The position numbers were made by a program, and so were the translations under genes. The notes beneath the pieces were generated by a model, which saw only the letters and a list, made by a program, of their open reading frames with translations, searched no databases and was not told the origin of the DNA. DNA of 52,428 nucleotides. It comes from Streptomonospora mangrovi. Its GTDB lineage: Bacteria > Actinomycetota > Actinomycetes > Streptosporangiales > Streptosporangiaceae. How positions within the stretch are numbered: the stretch's first letter is position 1; each line of letters starts with the position of its first letter. This document shows positions 22,764-30,121 of this stretch, one piece after another. The stretch lies in NCBI RefSeq assembly GCF_027604915.1, contig NZ_JAJAQC010000053.1:1-52428 (forward strand), given 5' to 3'.

Positions 22764-25165
22764 CGTTCACGCATCCCACCGGCGCGCCCGCGGACACCCC
22801 CACCCCGCCGCCCGCCGCCCGCCCGCGCCGACGCCGCCTCACCCGCGGCCTCGTCATGACCCTGCTCATGGCGGCCTTCCTGCTGACCCCCCTCAGCAGC
22901 GCCCAAGCCGCCCCCGTGTGCGAGGGAGAACCGGCCCCCCAACCCGAGGCCGCCGGCAGCGGAGCCGACGGCCTCCTGGTGCCGCCGCAGGCGGCCGACA
23001 CCGCCGCCGAGTCGCCTGACGGCCTGCCCCCCGACTCCAGCCTGTATGGGCAGTACGGCACGGCCGGCCAGCAGTGGCACGTCATCCGCGAGTCCTGCGT
23101 CGACAAGATGGGCTCCGCCGCCGTCGCCACGCTGAGCAACACGGCCTGGGACCTGTCGAAGACCATCAACCAGTCGACCATCACGGTGTACCAGGCGGCG
23201 CTCTCCGACGAACTGCTGGAAAGCTTCAACCGCATGGTGGCCGACATCGTCACGCAGTTGCGCGAGGGTGTCTGGCGACCCCTGCTGCCGACCGTCATCA
23301 TCCTGGGCGCCGTGTGGCTGGGCTGGTACGGCCTGGTCCGCAAGCGCGTGACCCTCACGCTCGAAAGCGCCGCGTGGATGGTGGTCGCCACCGCGCTGGG
23401 CATCTGGATCCTGGTCAACCCGATGCAGATCCTGGGGTACGCGGGCACCATCGTGAACTCCGGCAGCCAGTTGGTGAACAGTTCCATCTCGCGGGTCACC
23501 CCGCCCGGTGCCGCCCAGACCTGCCCTCGTGGCGCCGAGGAGGTCCAGAAGGCCGAGTGGGAAAGCCAGAACGACTTCGCGATCCGGAAGAACTCGCAGA
23601 TGCTGTGGTCCGGGCTGGTCTGCCAGCCGTGGATCGCCGGGGAATTCGGCTCGGTGGCCGGCTCCAACACCGCCGAGCGCGAGCACGGGCTCGCGCTGCT
23701 CCAGGCCCAGGGGTTCAGCCGGGTGGAGCAGCAGCAGATCCTCGACGGTGACGTGGACGCGGCCGAACTCGCCCAGGAGAAGCAGAACCAGTACGAGCAG
23801 ATCGCCTCGGAGATCGAGTCGAACTATCCGCAGATCTACCCGTTGTTCGAAGGCGAGCAGCAGGGCAGCCGACTCGGTGTCGCGACGCTCGCCCTGTTCG
23901 CCTCGATCTTCGCGGGCGGGCTCATCCTCGCCGGCTCGGTCGCGCTGATCGTGCTCAAGATCGGCTTCCTCCTGCTCCTCCTCTTCTCACCGGTGTTCCT
24001 GCTGATCGGTATCCATCCGGGGTACGGGCGCACGGTACTGCTGCGCTGGTTCGAGATGCTGCTCGGGCTGCTGCTCAAGCAGGTGTTCATCGTGCTGCTG
24101 ATCTCCGTGCTGGTGCTGTGCTACGGCATGATCATCGGCTCCTCCCTCGGGTGGGGCCTGCAAATGATCCTGCTGGCCCTGTTCACCCTGGCCCTGTTCG
24201 TGTACCGCAAGCCGTTCGCGCACCTGTTCCAGTCCGTCAACGCCAACACGTTCACCTCGCGGATGGTCAGCGACGCCGTCTCCAGCAACGCCCTGAGCGC
24301 GAGCGCGAACATCCTGCCGCCGGTGGCCTACATGCGGGCGCAGAAGTGGGGTCTCAACCGGGCTCCGCAACTGGCGGCCGCCGCGGCCGCCGTTCCGGCA
24401 GCGGGTGCGGCGGGCGGTGCCCTCGGCGCCGAGTCGGGTGACACCGTCCGAGGCGGCGCGGCCGTGGCAGGCGACACGGCCGACGGCGACGGCGGCCGGG
24501 TGCGCGGGGAAGCCGGGCGGGCGCGAGGCACCGTGGGCTACGGCCGGGTACGCGGAAACGCGGCGCCGCCGCCGCTGCCGCTGCGTGAACGGGCGCAGGG
24601 CGAGCCGAACCGCTCGCAGCCGAAGGTCTCCACCGGTCGCAGTTCCGACGAGGCGCCGCGCCTCAGCGCGGCGGCCTCCGGCGGGCTGGCCGGTTCCCGG
24701 TCGGCGGGCGGCGGTGGCGGCTCGATTCCGCCCCGTCCCTCAGGCGGCTACACCGGCACCGGCGACACCGGCTGGGCCTCGGTCTTCGGTACCGGTTCGG
24801 GCAGCGGGCAGCGTGCCGCGGCCGCTCCCCGCAGCAACGGCGATGCCGCCGAACCGACCGAGAGGCCCGCTCCCAGCAGCGGTCAGGGCATCTTCCGCGG
24901 GCGTTCAGCCACACCCGCGCAGGGCAGCGCGGCCCGCGGTTCCCGCTGGGGCGGCCCGCGCGAGCGCCAGGGCCGTGCGGCGCCCCCGCCGCGAGCCCAG
25001 CGCCCGGCGCCCAGTGCGGAGCGCCGGGACGGCGACAACTGGATCACCGGATCCGGCCGCCGGAACAACGACGCGCCCATCGCTCCCTTCTGGACGGGGT
25101 CGGAGAACCTGCGCCGCCGCGAGACCCGCCGCGACGTCCCCTTCTGGCTCCGTGACGAAGACTGA
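22760..25165 (+). CDS. VirB6/TrbL-like polytopic membrane protein (TcpH/ConG-like)
   Basis: The 801-residue protein begins at a GTG overlapping the virB4 stop; an ATG at 22857 is an alternative start. It has a signal-like sequence (GLVMTLLMAAFLLTPLSSAQA, about 32-52) and an extracytoplasmic N-terminal region. About six membrane helices follow at roughly 174-194, 205-225, 372-418 (two) and 433-484 (two), the last with FEMLLGLLLKQVFIVLLISVLVL. After VYRKPFAHLFQSVNA comes a Gly/Ser/Arg/Pro-rich tail of nearly 300 residues, predicted disordered and probably cytoplasmic. Position and topology match the inner-membrane channel component VirB6. The long tail parallels the disordered linker of the giant protein. 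Confidence 0.82.
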   Translation: MTFTHPTGAPADTPTPPPAARPRRRRLTRGLVMTLLMAAFLLTPLSSAQAAPVCEGEPAPQPEAAGSGADGLLVPPQAADTAAESPDGLPPDSSLYGQYGTAGQQWHVIRESCVDKMGSAAVATLSNTAWDLSKTINQSTITVYQAALSDELLESFNRMVADIVTQLREGVWRPLLPTVIILGAVWLGWYGLVRKRVTLTLESAAWMVVATALGIWILVNPMQILGYAGTIVNSGSQLVNSSISRVTPPGAAQTCPRGAEEVQKAEWESQNDFAIRKNSQMLWSGLVCQPWIAGEFGSVAGSNTAEREHGLALLQAQGFSRVEQQQILDGDVDAAELAQEKQNQYEQIASEIESNYPQIYPLFEGEQQGSRLGVATLALFASIFAGGLILAGSVALIVLKIGFLLLLLFSPVFLLIGIHPGYGRTVLLRWFEMLLGLLLKQVFIVLLISVLVLCYGMIIGSSLGWGLQMILLALFTLALFVYRKPFAHLFQSVNANTFTSRMVSDAVSSNALSASANILPPVAYMRAQKWGLNRAPQLAAAAAAVPAAGAAGGALGAESGDTVRGGAAVAGDTADGDGGRVRGEAGRARGTVGYGRVRGNAAPPPLPLRERAQGEPNRSQPKVSTGRSSDEAPRLSAAASGGLAGSRSAGGGGGSIPPRPSGGYTGTGDTGWASVFGTGSGSGQRAAAAPRSNGDAAEPTERPAPSSGQGIFRGRSATPAQGSAARGSRWGGPRERQGRAAPPPRAQRPAPSAERRDGDNWITGSGRRNNDAPIAPFWTGSENLRRRETRRDVPFWLRDED

Positions 25166-25253
25166 CACCCGTACCGGCCCTCCGGCGTCGTCCCCCGAAG
25201 CGGACACCGCTTCCCGACCGCGTCGGCCCGACACGATGTAGGACATTCCGCCC

Positions 25254-25907
25254 ATGCCCAAGTCGCTTTCCGAAGGTCAGCAGCGGTTGGTTTTCGGTGC
25301 GCTTGTCGTTGCCCTCGTCGCCTGCGGGATCTACCTGAGCGTGGCCGGGATCCCGGGCGGCGGCTCCGACTCCGCGACCGACCCGAACGGGTCCACCGGC
25401 GCGGAGCGGGGCCAGGACACCGACCAGCCCGCCGCGGTCGCGCCGAGCCCGATTCCCGCCACGGCCGCCGAGGACATGCGGGTACTCGACTGGTTCCCCT
25501 TCACAGAGGACGAGTTCAAGGCGGCCGCCGCCACCGCGCAGGGATTCGCCGAGGCGTACGGGACCATCGACTACTCCGAGTCCCCCGAAGCCTATTTCCA
25601 GTCGATGGAGGAGTTGGCGACCGAGGAGTACGCGCAGACTCTCGCGCAGAGTTCGGGCGCGGGGGCGCACTGGCAGGAGATGCGGGAGCAGGAGGCGGTC
25701 GCGGAGGGCCGCGCCAACGTCGAGTCCGTGCGCAGCTTCGACGACCGGTCGATCGTCTTCGTGCTGACCGTCCAGTCCATCACCGAGGGAGAGGGCGGCG
25801 CCACAGAAGACCTCGGTGAGTACTCCGTGACGGTCATGGAGGACGGCGGCGAATGGCGGGTGTTCGACTTCCAGCCGGCCGACGCCGGAAACCTCGGAGA
25901 CCGCTGA
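25254..25907 (+). CDS. membrane-anchored NTF2-like protein of the secretion operon
   Basis: The 217-residue protein has one N-terminal helix (LVFGALVVALVACGIYLSVAG, about 11-31), a Ser/Thr/Pro/Asp-rich spacer to about 75, and a compact domain. That domain begins EFKAAAATAQGFAEAYGTIDYSESPEAYFQSM and ends GEYSVTVMEDGGEWRVFDFQPAD. The helix-then-sheet pattern with a terminal WRVFDFQ strand suggests an NTF2/VirB8-like fold, which would make it a second VirB8-type subunit beside the TcpC protein. I do not recognise the exact family. The ribosome site is weak. Its TGA overlaps the ATG of the following cell-wall hydrolase. Confidence 0.65.
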   Translation: MPKSLSEGQQRLVFGALVVALVACGIYLSVAGIPGGGSDSATDPNGSTGAERGQDTDQPAAVAPSPIPATAAEDMRVLDWFPFTEDEFKAAAATAQGFAEAYGTIDYSESPEAYFQSMEELATEEYAQTLAQSSGAGAHWQEMREQEAVAEGRANVESVRSFDDRSIVFVLTVQSITEGEGGATEDLGEYSVTVMEDGGEWRVFDFQPADAGNLGDR

Positions 25908-27100
25908 TGCGAACCGATCCCCTGAACCCGGCGGCACCCCCGGCCCTCGCCCAGGGCACGGCCGACCGGGGCTCCCTCACCACGCGGGTGGCCCTCGGCA
26001 TGGGACTGGCAGCCGCGCTCATGGCCGCGCTGATGGTGGCGGTCGTCGCCGGCGTCGCCACGAGCCCCGGCATCCTCACGGCTGTGGGCGGCTTGCAGTG
26101 CACCTCGGACGGTGTGGTCCAGCAGGCCGGGAGCAGCGGGTATGCCGAGGACTCCATTCCCGAGAACTACCTGGAGATCTACCGGAGCGTGGGGGAGGAG
26201 AAGGGGGTCCCCTGGAACGTCCTCGCCGGTATCGGACAGGTCGAGAGCAAGCACGGTCGATGGGAGGGGCCCGGAATCACCGAGGGCCACAACGACTGGG
26301 GCGCCGCGGGGCCGATGCAGTTCGGGGCGCTCGACGGCTCCGCCGCCGGCAACAGTTGGGGCGGAGAACCCGTCATGGACACCGAGGACCGGCCCGAGGA
26401 GGGGTACGGCCAGGACGGCAACGACGACGGCGTGGTCAGCGTCTACGACCCGGCGGACGCCATCCCGGCGGCGGCCGACTACCTGCTGGCCCACGGTGCC
26501 GAGGACGACCTGCGGCAGGCCATCTTCGGCTACAACCACGCCTGGTGGTACGTCGAGGACGTGCTGGACTGGGCGGAGACCTACGCCGACGGCGAATTCG
26601 ACACAGCTTCCTCCACCGAGGTGGCCGTCAACTGCGAGGTCAACGCCGACGGCGTGCCGATCGCGCAGGCTCCGGACGAACTCACCCAGGCGGTCGTGGA
26701 CTGGGCCATGGACCAGCGGGGCAAGCCCTACGTCTACGGCGCCGTCGGTCCCAGCTCCTTCGACTGCTCCGGTCTGGTGATGCAGGCATACCAGAGCATT
26801 GGCGTCTCCTTGCCCCGGGTCTCACAGGACCAGTGGGAGTTCGGCCCACGGGTGCCCGCCGGAGAGGAGCAGCCAGGCGACCTCGTCTTCTTCGACGTGC
26901 ACACTCCCGGCGAGCCGCCCGGGCCCGGGCACGTCGGGATGGTCATCGGCGACGGCCTGATGGTGGAGGCGCGGTGCACCAACTGCGGTCCCATCGCCAC
27001 GGCCGACTACAGCGCCGAGGGCCGCGCCGAGATCATCGGGTTCACCCGTCCCCTGGAGCACCCTGATGTGCAGGCGCAGTTGACCGAGCGGAACAAGTAG
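25907..27100 (+). CDS. bifunctional cell-wall hydrolase: lytic transglycosylase + NlpC/P60 (CwlT-like)
   Basis: The 397-residue protein opens peptidoglycan for the channel. A membrane helix or signal anchor lies at about 27-50 (VALGMGLAAALMAALMVAVVAGV). A lysozyme-like transglycosylase domain spans about 85-230, with VPWNVLAGIGQVESKHGRW (catalytic Glu113) and GAAGPMQFG. A C-terminal NlpC/P60 peptidase domain covers about 265-390, with catalytic Cys287 in SFDCSGLV, His342 in PGHVGMVIGDG and the closing IIGFTRPLE. The domain order is that of CwlT/Orf14 and TcpG/TcpI. The ATG overlaps the upstream stop and GGAGA precedes it. All catalytic residues are present. Confidence 0.92.
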   Translation: MRTDPLNPAAPPALAQGTADRGSLTTRVALGMGLAAALMAALMVAVVAGVATSPGILTAVGGLQCTSDGVVQQAGSSGYAEDSIPENYLEIYRSVGEEKGVPWNVLAGIGQVESKHGRWEGPGITEGHNDWGAAGPMQFGALDGSAAGNSWGGEPVMDTEDRPEEGYGQDGNDDGVVSVYDPADAIPAAADYLLAHGAEDDLRQAIFGYNHAWWYVEDVLDWAETYADGEFDTASSTEVAVNCEVNADGVPIAQAPDELTQAVVDWAMDQRGKPYVYGAVGPSSFDCSGLVMQAYQSIGVSLPRVSQDQWEFGPRVPAGEEQPGDLVFFDVHTPGEPPGPGHVGMVIGDGLMVEARCTNCGPIATADYSAEGRAEIIGFTRPLEHPDVQAQLTERNK

Positions 27101-27138
27101 CCTCTTCCTGCCCCGCCCCCTGAGGTTGAGGAACAAGC

Positions 27139-27900
27139 ATGCCCGAGACGACGAGAACACGGCGCGCCAAGCAGGGCGTCCACGGGTGGCGCGCCTTCCT
27201 GCTGATGTTCGGGTGCGGTACCACCGCTGCGGTGCTGGTGATGGCGGTCATCGTGGGCGGCCTGCGCCTGGTGGCCTCCACGGTCGGCTCCGCGGCGGCT
27301 CCCGAGGGGCCGCAGAGCATTCCGACCCGCGAACCCCGGGAGTCCATGAGCCCCGGGCTGCTCGACCTGTGCGCCGTCCTGGAGCAGGACGTGCTGACGA
27401 CTGACCTGTACCCCCGCCGCCAGGACGACGGCGGTACCCCGCCGGACTCGGCCACCATGGAGCCCGCCCCCGACCCGGACTTCCGGACCGTCGAGGACGA
27501 GTGCTCCTGGCTCGTCTCTCCGGACGGCCTCACGGACTGGCGGCTGGAGCTTTCCTACACGGCCTACGTCGAGTCCTCCGGGAGCACGTCGGTGGCGGCC
27601 CGAGCGGAGGAGGAGATGGCCTCGGCCGAGCAGCGCCTCCGGACGGAACTGGCCGGTGCCCAGGCGTCTCCCGGGAAGTCCACCTGGGGCGATGCCGCCA
27701 CGGCCCTGTACGCGCCGGGAAGCGGTGTGGAACCGCCCGCCTACGCGGTGGTCATGCGCAAGAAGGGCGCGGTCTGCGAACTCGTCCTGCGGCCCGAGGA
27801 GCAGGCCGACGGCATGACGCGGGCCGACTTCGAGGTCGAGGCCGATCCCGCGCTGACCGCCATCGACCAGGAACTCCACCACCTGCTGCCTGACCGCTGA
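27139..27900 (+). CDS. membrane-anchored protein at the end of the secretion operon
   Basis: The 253-residue protein has one N-terminal helix (FLLMFGCGTTAAVLVMAVIVGGLRLVAS, about 17-44), a Pro-rich spacer and an extracytoplasmic domain with two cysteines in LLDLCAVLEQ and DECSWLVS plus a later one in KKGAVCELVLR. The Cys pattern and CSWLV context recall DUF3558-type actinobacterial surface proteins, but I cannot assign it firmly. A GAGG-rich leader lies upstream of the ATG. It starts 38 bp after the hydrolase stop and is probably the last gene of the operon. Confidence 0.7.
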   Translation: MPETTRTRRAKQGVHGWRAFLLMFGCGTTAAVLVMAVIVGGLRLVASTVGSAAAPEGPQSIPTREPRESMSPGLLDLCAVLEQDVLTTDLYPRRQDDGGTPPDSATMEPAPDPDFRTVEDECSWLVSPDGLTDWRLELSYTAYVESSGSTSVAARAEEEMASAEQRLRTELAGAQASPGKSTWGDAATALYAPGSGVEPPAYAVVMRKKGAVCELVLRPEEQADGMTRADFEVEADPALTAIDQELHHLLPDR

Positions 27901-27938
27901 CCGGGCCGCCGTCCGTTCCTGGGCGCCTGCGGTTGAAG

Positions 27939-27947
27939 TTATCCACA
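27939..27947 (+). promoter_or_regulatory. perfect DnaA box TTATCCACA
   Basis: TTATCCACA (inside GTTATCCACAGG) is an exact match to the high-affinity DnaA box. It stands alone in the gap after the secretion operon, upstream of the AbiEi-like gene. A single box suggests DnaA-linked regulation or titration, not an origin. Confidence 0.5.
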
Positions 27948-27997
27948 GGCTGGTGATTTCGGTGGCGGGGCGGGTGGGGGTGGGGGAGGGTGGGGGC

Positions 27998-28657
27998 ATG
28001 TTTCAGGGGAATTCCTTGCCCTGCCAGGGCGATGAGGCGGTGGCGTTGTTCGCCGCTGGGCAGTTCGGGTTGGTCAGTGCGGCGCAGGCGCGGCGGGCGG
28101 GGTTGGGGGCTCGGGATGTCGCGGTGCGGTTGCGGCGGGGGATGTGGGCGCGGACGCTGCACTGGGGGGTGTACCGGGTCGCCGGGTACGGGGCGTTGGG
28201 GTCGCCGTTGAAGCGGGCCGTCATGGCGGCGCAGTTGGCGTTGGCGCCCGGGGCGTTCGCGTGTCGGGACACCGCCGCCCGGTTGTGGGGGCTGGAGGGG
28301 CTGCCGGAGTGGGACGGGCGCACGGTGGACGTCGCGCTGCGGGGGCGGTCCCGGTCGGGTGGGGGCCGTGCCGGGCTGCGGGGGGTGGCTCCGGGCGTGC
28401 GGATCCACCGGTTGCGGGTGTCGGACTGCGACGTGGTGCGGCGGGCGCCCCTGTGGTTGACGGGGGTGGGGCGCACGCTGCGGGACATGGCCGGGTGCAG
28501 CGGGCAGGGCACCAGTTCGCGGCTGTGCGAGTCGGCGCTGGAGCGGGGGATGGTGAGCCGGGCGCCGACCAGGCGGCTGGCGGCGCGCCGCCCGGCGTCC
28601 TGCGGGGAGCGCGGGGTGGTCCGGCACGGGGCCGGGGGCGAAGGGGCCACGGAGTAA
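27998..28657 (+). CDS. short AbiEi-like antitoxin-domain protein
   Basis: The 219-residue product begins with an AbiEi-type winged-helix (ALFAAGQFGLVSAAQARRAGLGARDVAVRLRRGMWARTLHWGVYRVAG) and continues with FACRDTAARLWGLEGLP and a region matching the middle of actinobacterial AbiEi/DUF559-associated proteins. Those are usually about 300 residues with a C-terminal Vsr/DUF559-like nuclease-fold domain. Here the frame ends soon after RLCESALERGMVS, with an Arg/Gly-rich tail and no such domain. No partner toxin gene is adjacent. ATG at 27998 follows a G-rich ribosome site, and a longer frame from 27953 is possible. It may be a truncated remnant. Confidence 0.65.
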   Translation: MFQGNSLPCQGDEAVALFAAGQFGLVSAAQARRAGLGARDVAVRLRRGMWARTLHWGVYRVAGYGALGSPLKRAVMAAQLALAPGAFACRDTAARLWGLEGLPEWDGRTVDVALRGRSRSGGGRAGLRGVAPGVRIHRLRVSDCDVVRRAPLWLTGVGRTLRDMAGCSGQGTSSRLCESALERGMVSRAPTRRLAARRPASCGERGVVRHGAGGEGATE

Positions 28658-28680
28658 GGCGCGGGCGGCAGGTTTCCCGG

Positions 28681-29727
28681 TCAGCGGGGCGGCCAGAGGC
28701 GGAGCACCGGTTGGCGTGGGGGGTCGGGGAGGCGGACGGCTACCTCGGTCCACTTGGTGGTGAGGAGGGCGCGTAGCGCCGGCGTGTGGGGTGGGCCGGG
28801 GTGACCGGCGGCGGCGAGGGACTCCGTGAGGAGGTCGGTCGCGGTGGGGCGGTTTGCCGGGTCCTTGGACATCGCCGCGAGCACCAGGGGCTCCAGGCGC
28901 GGGGGCAGGCGGTCGAGGTCGGGTTCCTCGCGCAGCACGCGGCGGGCCATCTCCTTGGGGTGGCCGTGGCCGAACGGGTCGTGCGCGGCGGCGGCGAACG
29001 CCACCAGGCACCCCCACAGGAAGACGTCGGAGCGGTCGGTGGCCGGTTGCCCCCGGTACTGCTCCGGGCTGATCCACCCCGGGGTGCCCACCCGGTCGGC
29101 CGGGACCGCCGACACCTCCGGGTCGTCGGGCAGGTCGGCGGGTTCGGGCAGGCGCAGCGTGCGCACGCGGCGGCGGAAGCGGCGGACGCGCATCCAGCGG
29201 GTGGGGTCCTCGGGCGTGGTGGGCCGGGCGATCCCGAAGTCGAGGATCTTGGGCCCCGAGGGCGCGATCACCACGTTGCTCGGTTTGAGGTCGCGGTGCA
29301 CGATGCCGACCGAGTGCACCGCCCGCAGCGCCTCGGCGGCTCCGGCGGCCAGGCCCCAGAGCATGCCGCCGCGCAGCGGGCCGTGCCGCTCCACGTGGTG
29401 GCGCACGGTGGGTCCCGGCACGTACTCCGTGGCGAGCCAGGGGAGGGGCGCCTCCACGTCCGCCTGGACGAACCGCGCCACGCACGGGCTGTTGACCCGG
29501 GCCAGGAGGCGGGCCTCGTGGGCGAACTGGCGGCGGAACTCGGGGGTGGTGGCGTGCTCCTCGGTGATGACCTTGACCGCGAGGTATCCGCGCACGCCCG
29601 GGATGGTCGCCGCGTAGACGGTGCCCATGCCCCCCGAGCCGATACGCCCGACCAGTTCGTACCCGCCGACGTGGGTGGGGTCGTCGGGCAGCAGCCGGTG
29701 CAGCCGGCGGATTCCCCGCGCCTTCAC
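28681..29727 (-). CDS. Hanks-type Ser/Thr protein kinase
   Basis: The 348-residue kinase has the glycine loop RIGSGGMGTVY, Lys52 in LAVKVI, catalytic Asp146 in HRDLKPSN and DFG at 163-165, so it should be active. The segment from DFG to GTPGW (214-218) is about 51 residues, roughly 30 longer than usual. The extra part carries a basic stretch WMRVRRFRRRVRTLR followed by an acidic one. No transmembrane helix or extracellular sensor domain follows the kinase domain; the C-terminus ends about 50 residues after it. The GTG start has a poor ribosome site. The gene converges on the AbiEi-like gene and is divergent from recD2. Confidence 0.9.
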   Translation of the reverse strand: MKARGIRRLHRLLPDDPTHVGGYELVGRIGSGGMGTVYAATIPGVRGYLAVKVITEEHATTPEFRRQFAHEARLLARVNSPCVARFVQADVEAPLPWLATEYVPGPTVRHHVERHGPLRGGMLWGLAAGAAEALRAVHSVGIVHRDLKPSNVVIAPSGPKILDFGIARPTTPEDPTRWMRVRRFRRRVRTLRLPEPADLPDDPEVSAVPADRVGTPGWISPEQYRGQPATDRSDVFLWGCLVAFAAAAHDPFGHGHPKEMARRVLREEPDLDRLPPRLEPLVLAAMSKDPANRPTATDLLTESLAAAGHPGPPHTPALRALLTTKWTEVAVRLPDPPRQPVLRLWPPR

Positions 29728-30121
29728 GCCGTCACCACGGCAGCCATGGTCGCGATGGCACCGGGCGGCGGGACCGGCGCGGCTGAACGGCGGTGGGGGA
29801 GGGGCATCAGGGCCGTCCAGGGACTCGGCGGGCGGTGGCGGCCGCGCGCGGCGCCGGCGACGGTGCCCGCGGCGGCGGTGAGAAGTCTATGGGGTGGGCC
29901 GGGTCCTTCCACAGTGCCGCTCGTGGTGTGGGCGTGATGCCGTCCCAGCCGAGGGGAGGGTGAGGGAGGTATGGCGCGCGGCCCAGGGGGCGGTGGGTTG
30001 CGGGGCTTCCGGCGGTGCGGCTCTGCTCCTTTCCGGTTATCCACAGGGGCTTCGCCGGGGCGGCGGGCGGTCGGGGGTGGGCGGCATGATGGGGATGTCG
30101 GCGGTGCGGAAGGAGGGGGAC
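29728..30121. other. divergent kinase-recD2 intergenic region with a DnaA box
   Basis: About 390 bp without a supported gene. A second perfect DnaA box TTATCCACA lies at 30037-30045, again within GTTATCCACAGG and directly upstream of a gene start. In-frame ATG codons at 30086-30095 precede the chosen recD2 start but lack a ribosome site. No clear -35/-10 pair is visible on either strand. Confidence 0.45.

Noticed and set aside
12352-27900. integrative element boundaries
   Set aside because: No integrase, tRNA-derived direct repeats or sharp composition change was found at either side, so I do not call an ICE.
28153-29485. long His/Pro/Arg-rich leftward frame overlapping the kinase and AbiEi-like genes
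   Set aside because: It is a shadow of the kinase frame, which has all kinase motifs; this one has none.
27939-30045. replication origin from the DnaA boxes
   Set aside because: Only two boxes 2.1 kb apart, no box cluster, no AT-rich unwinding element and no dnaA/dnaN nearby.
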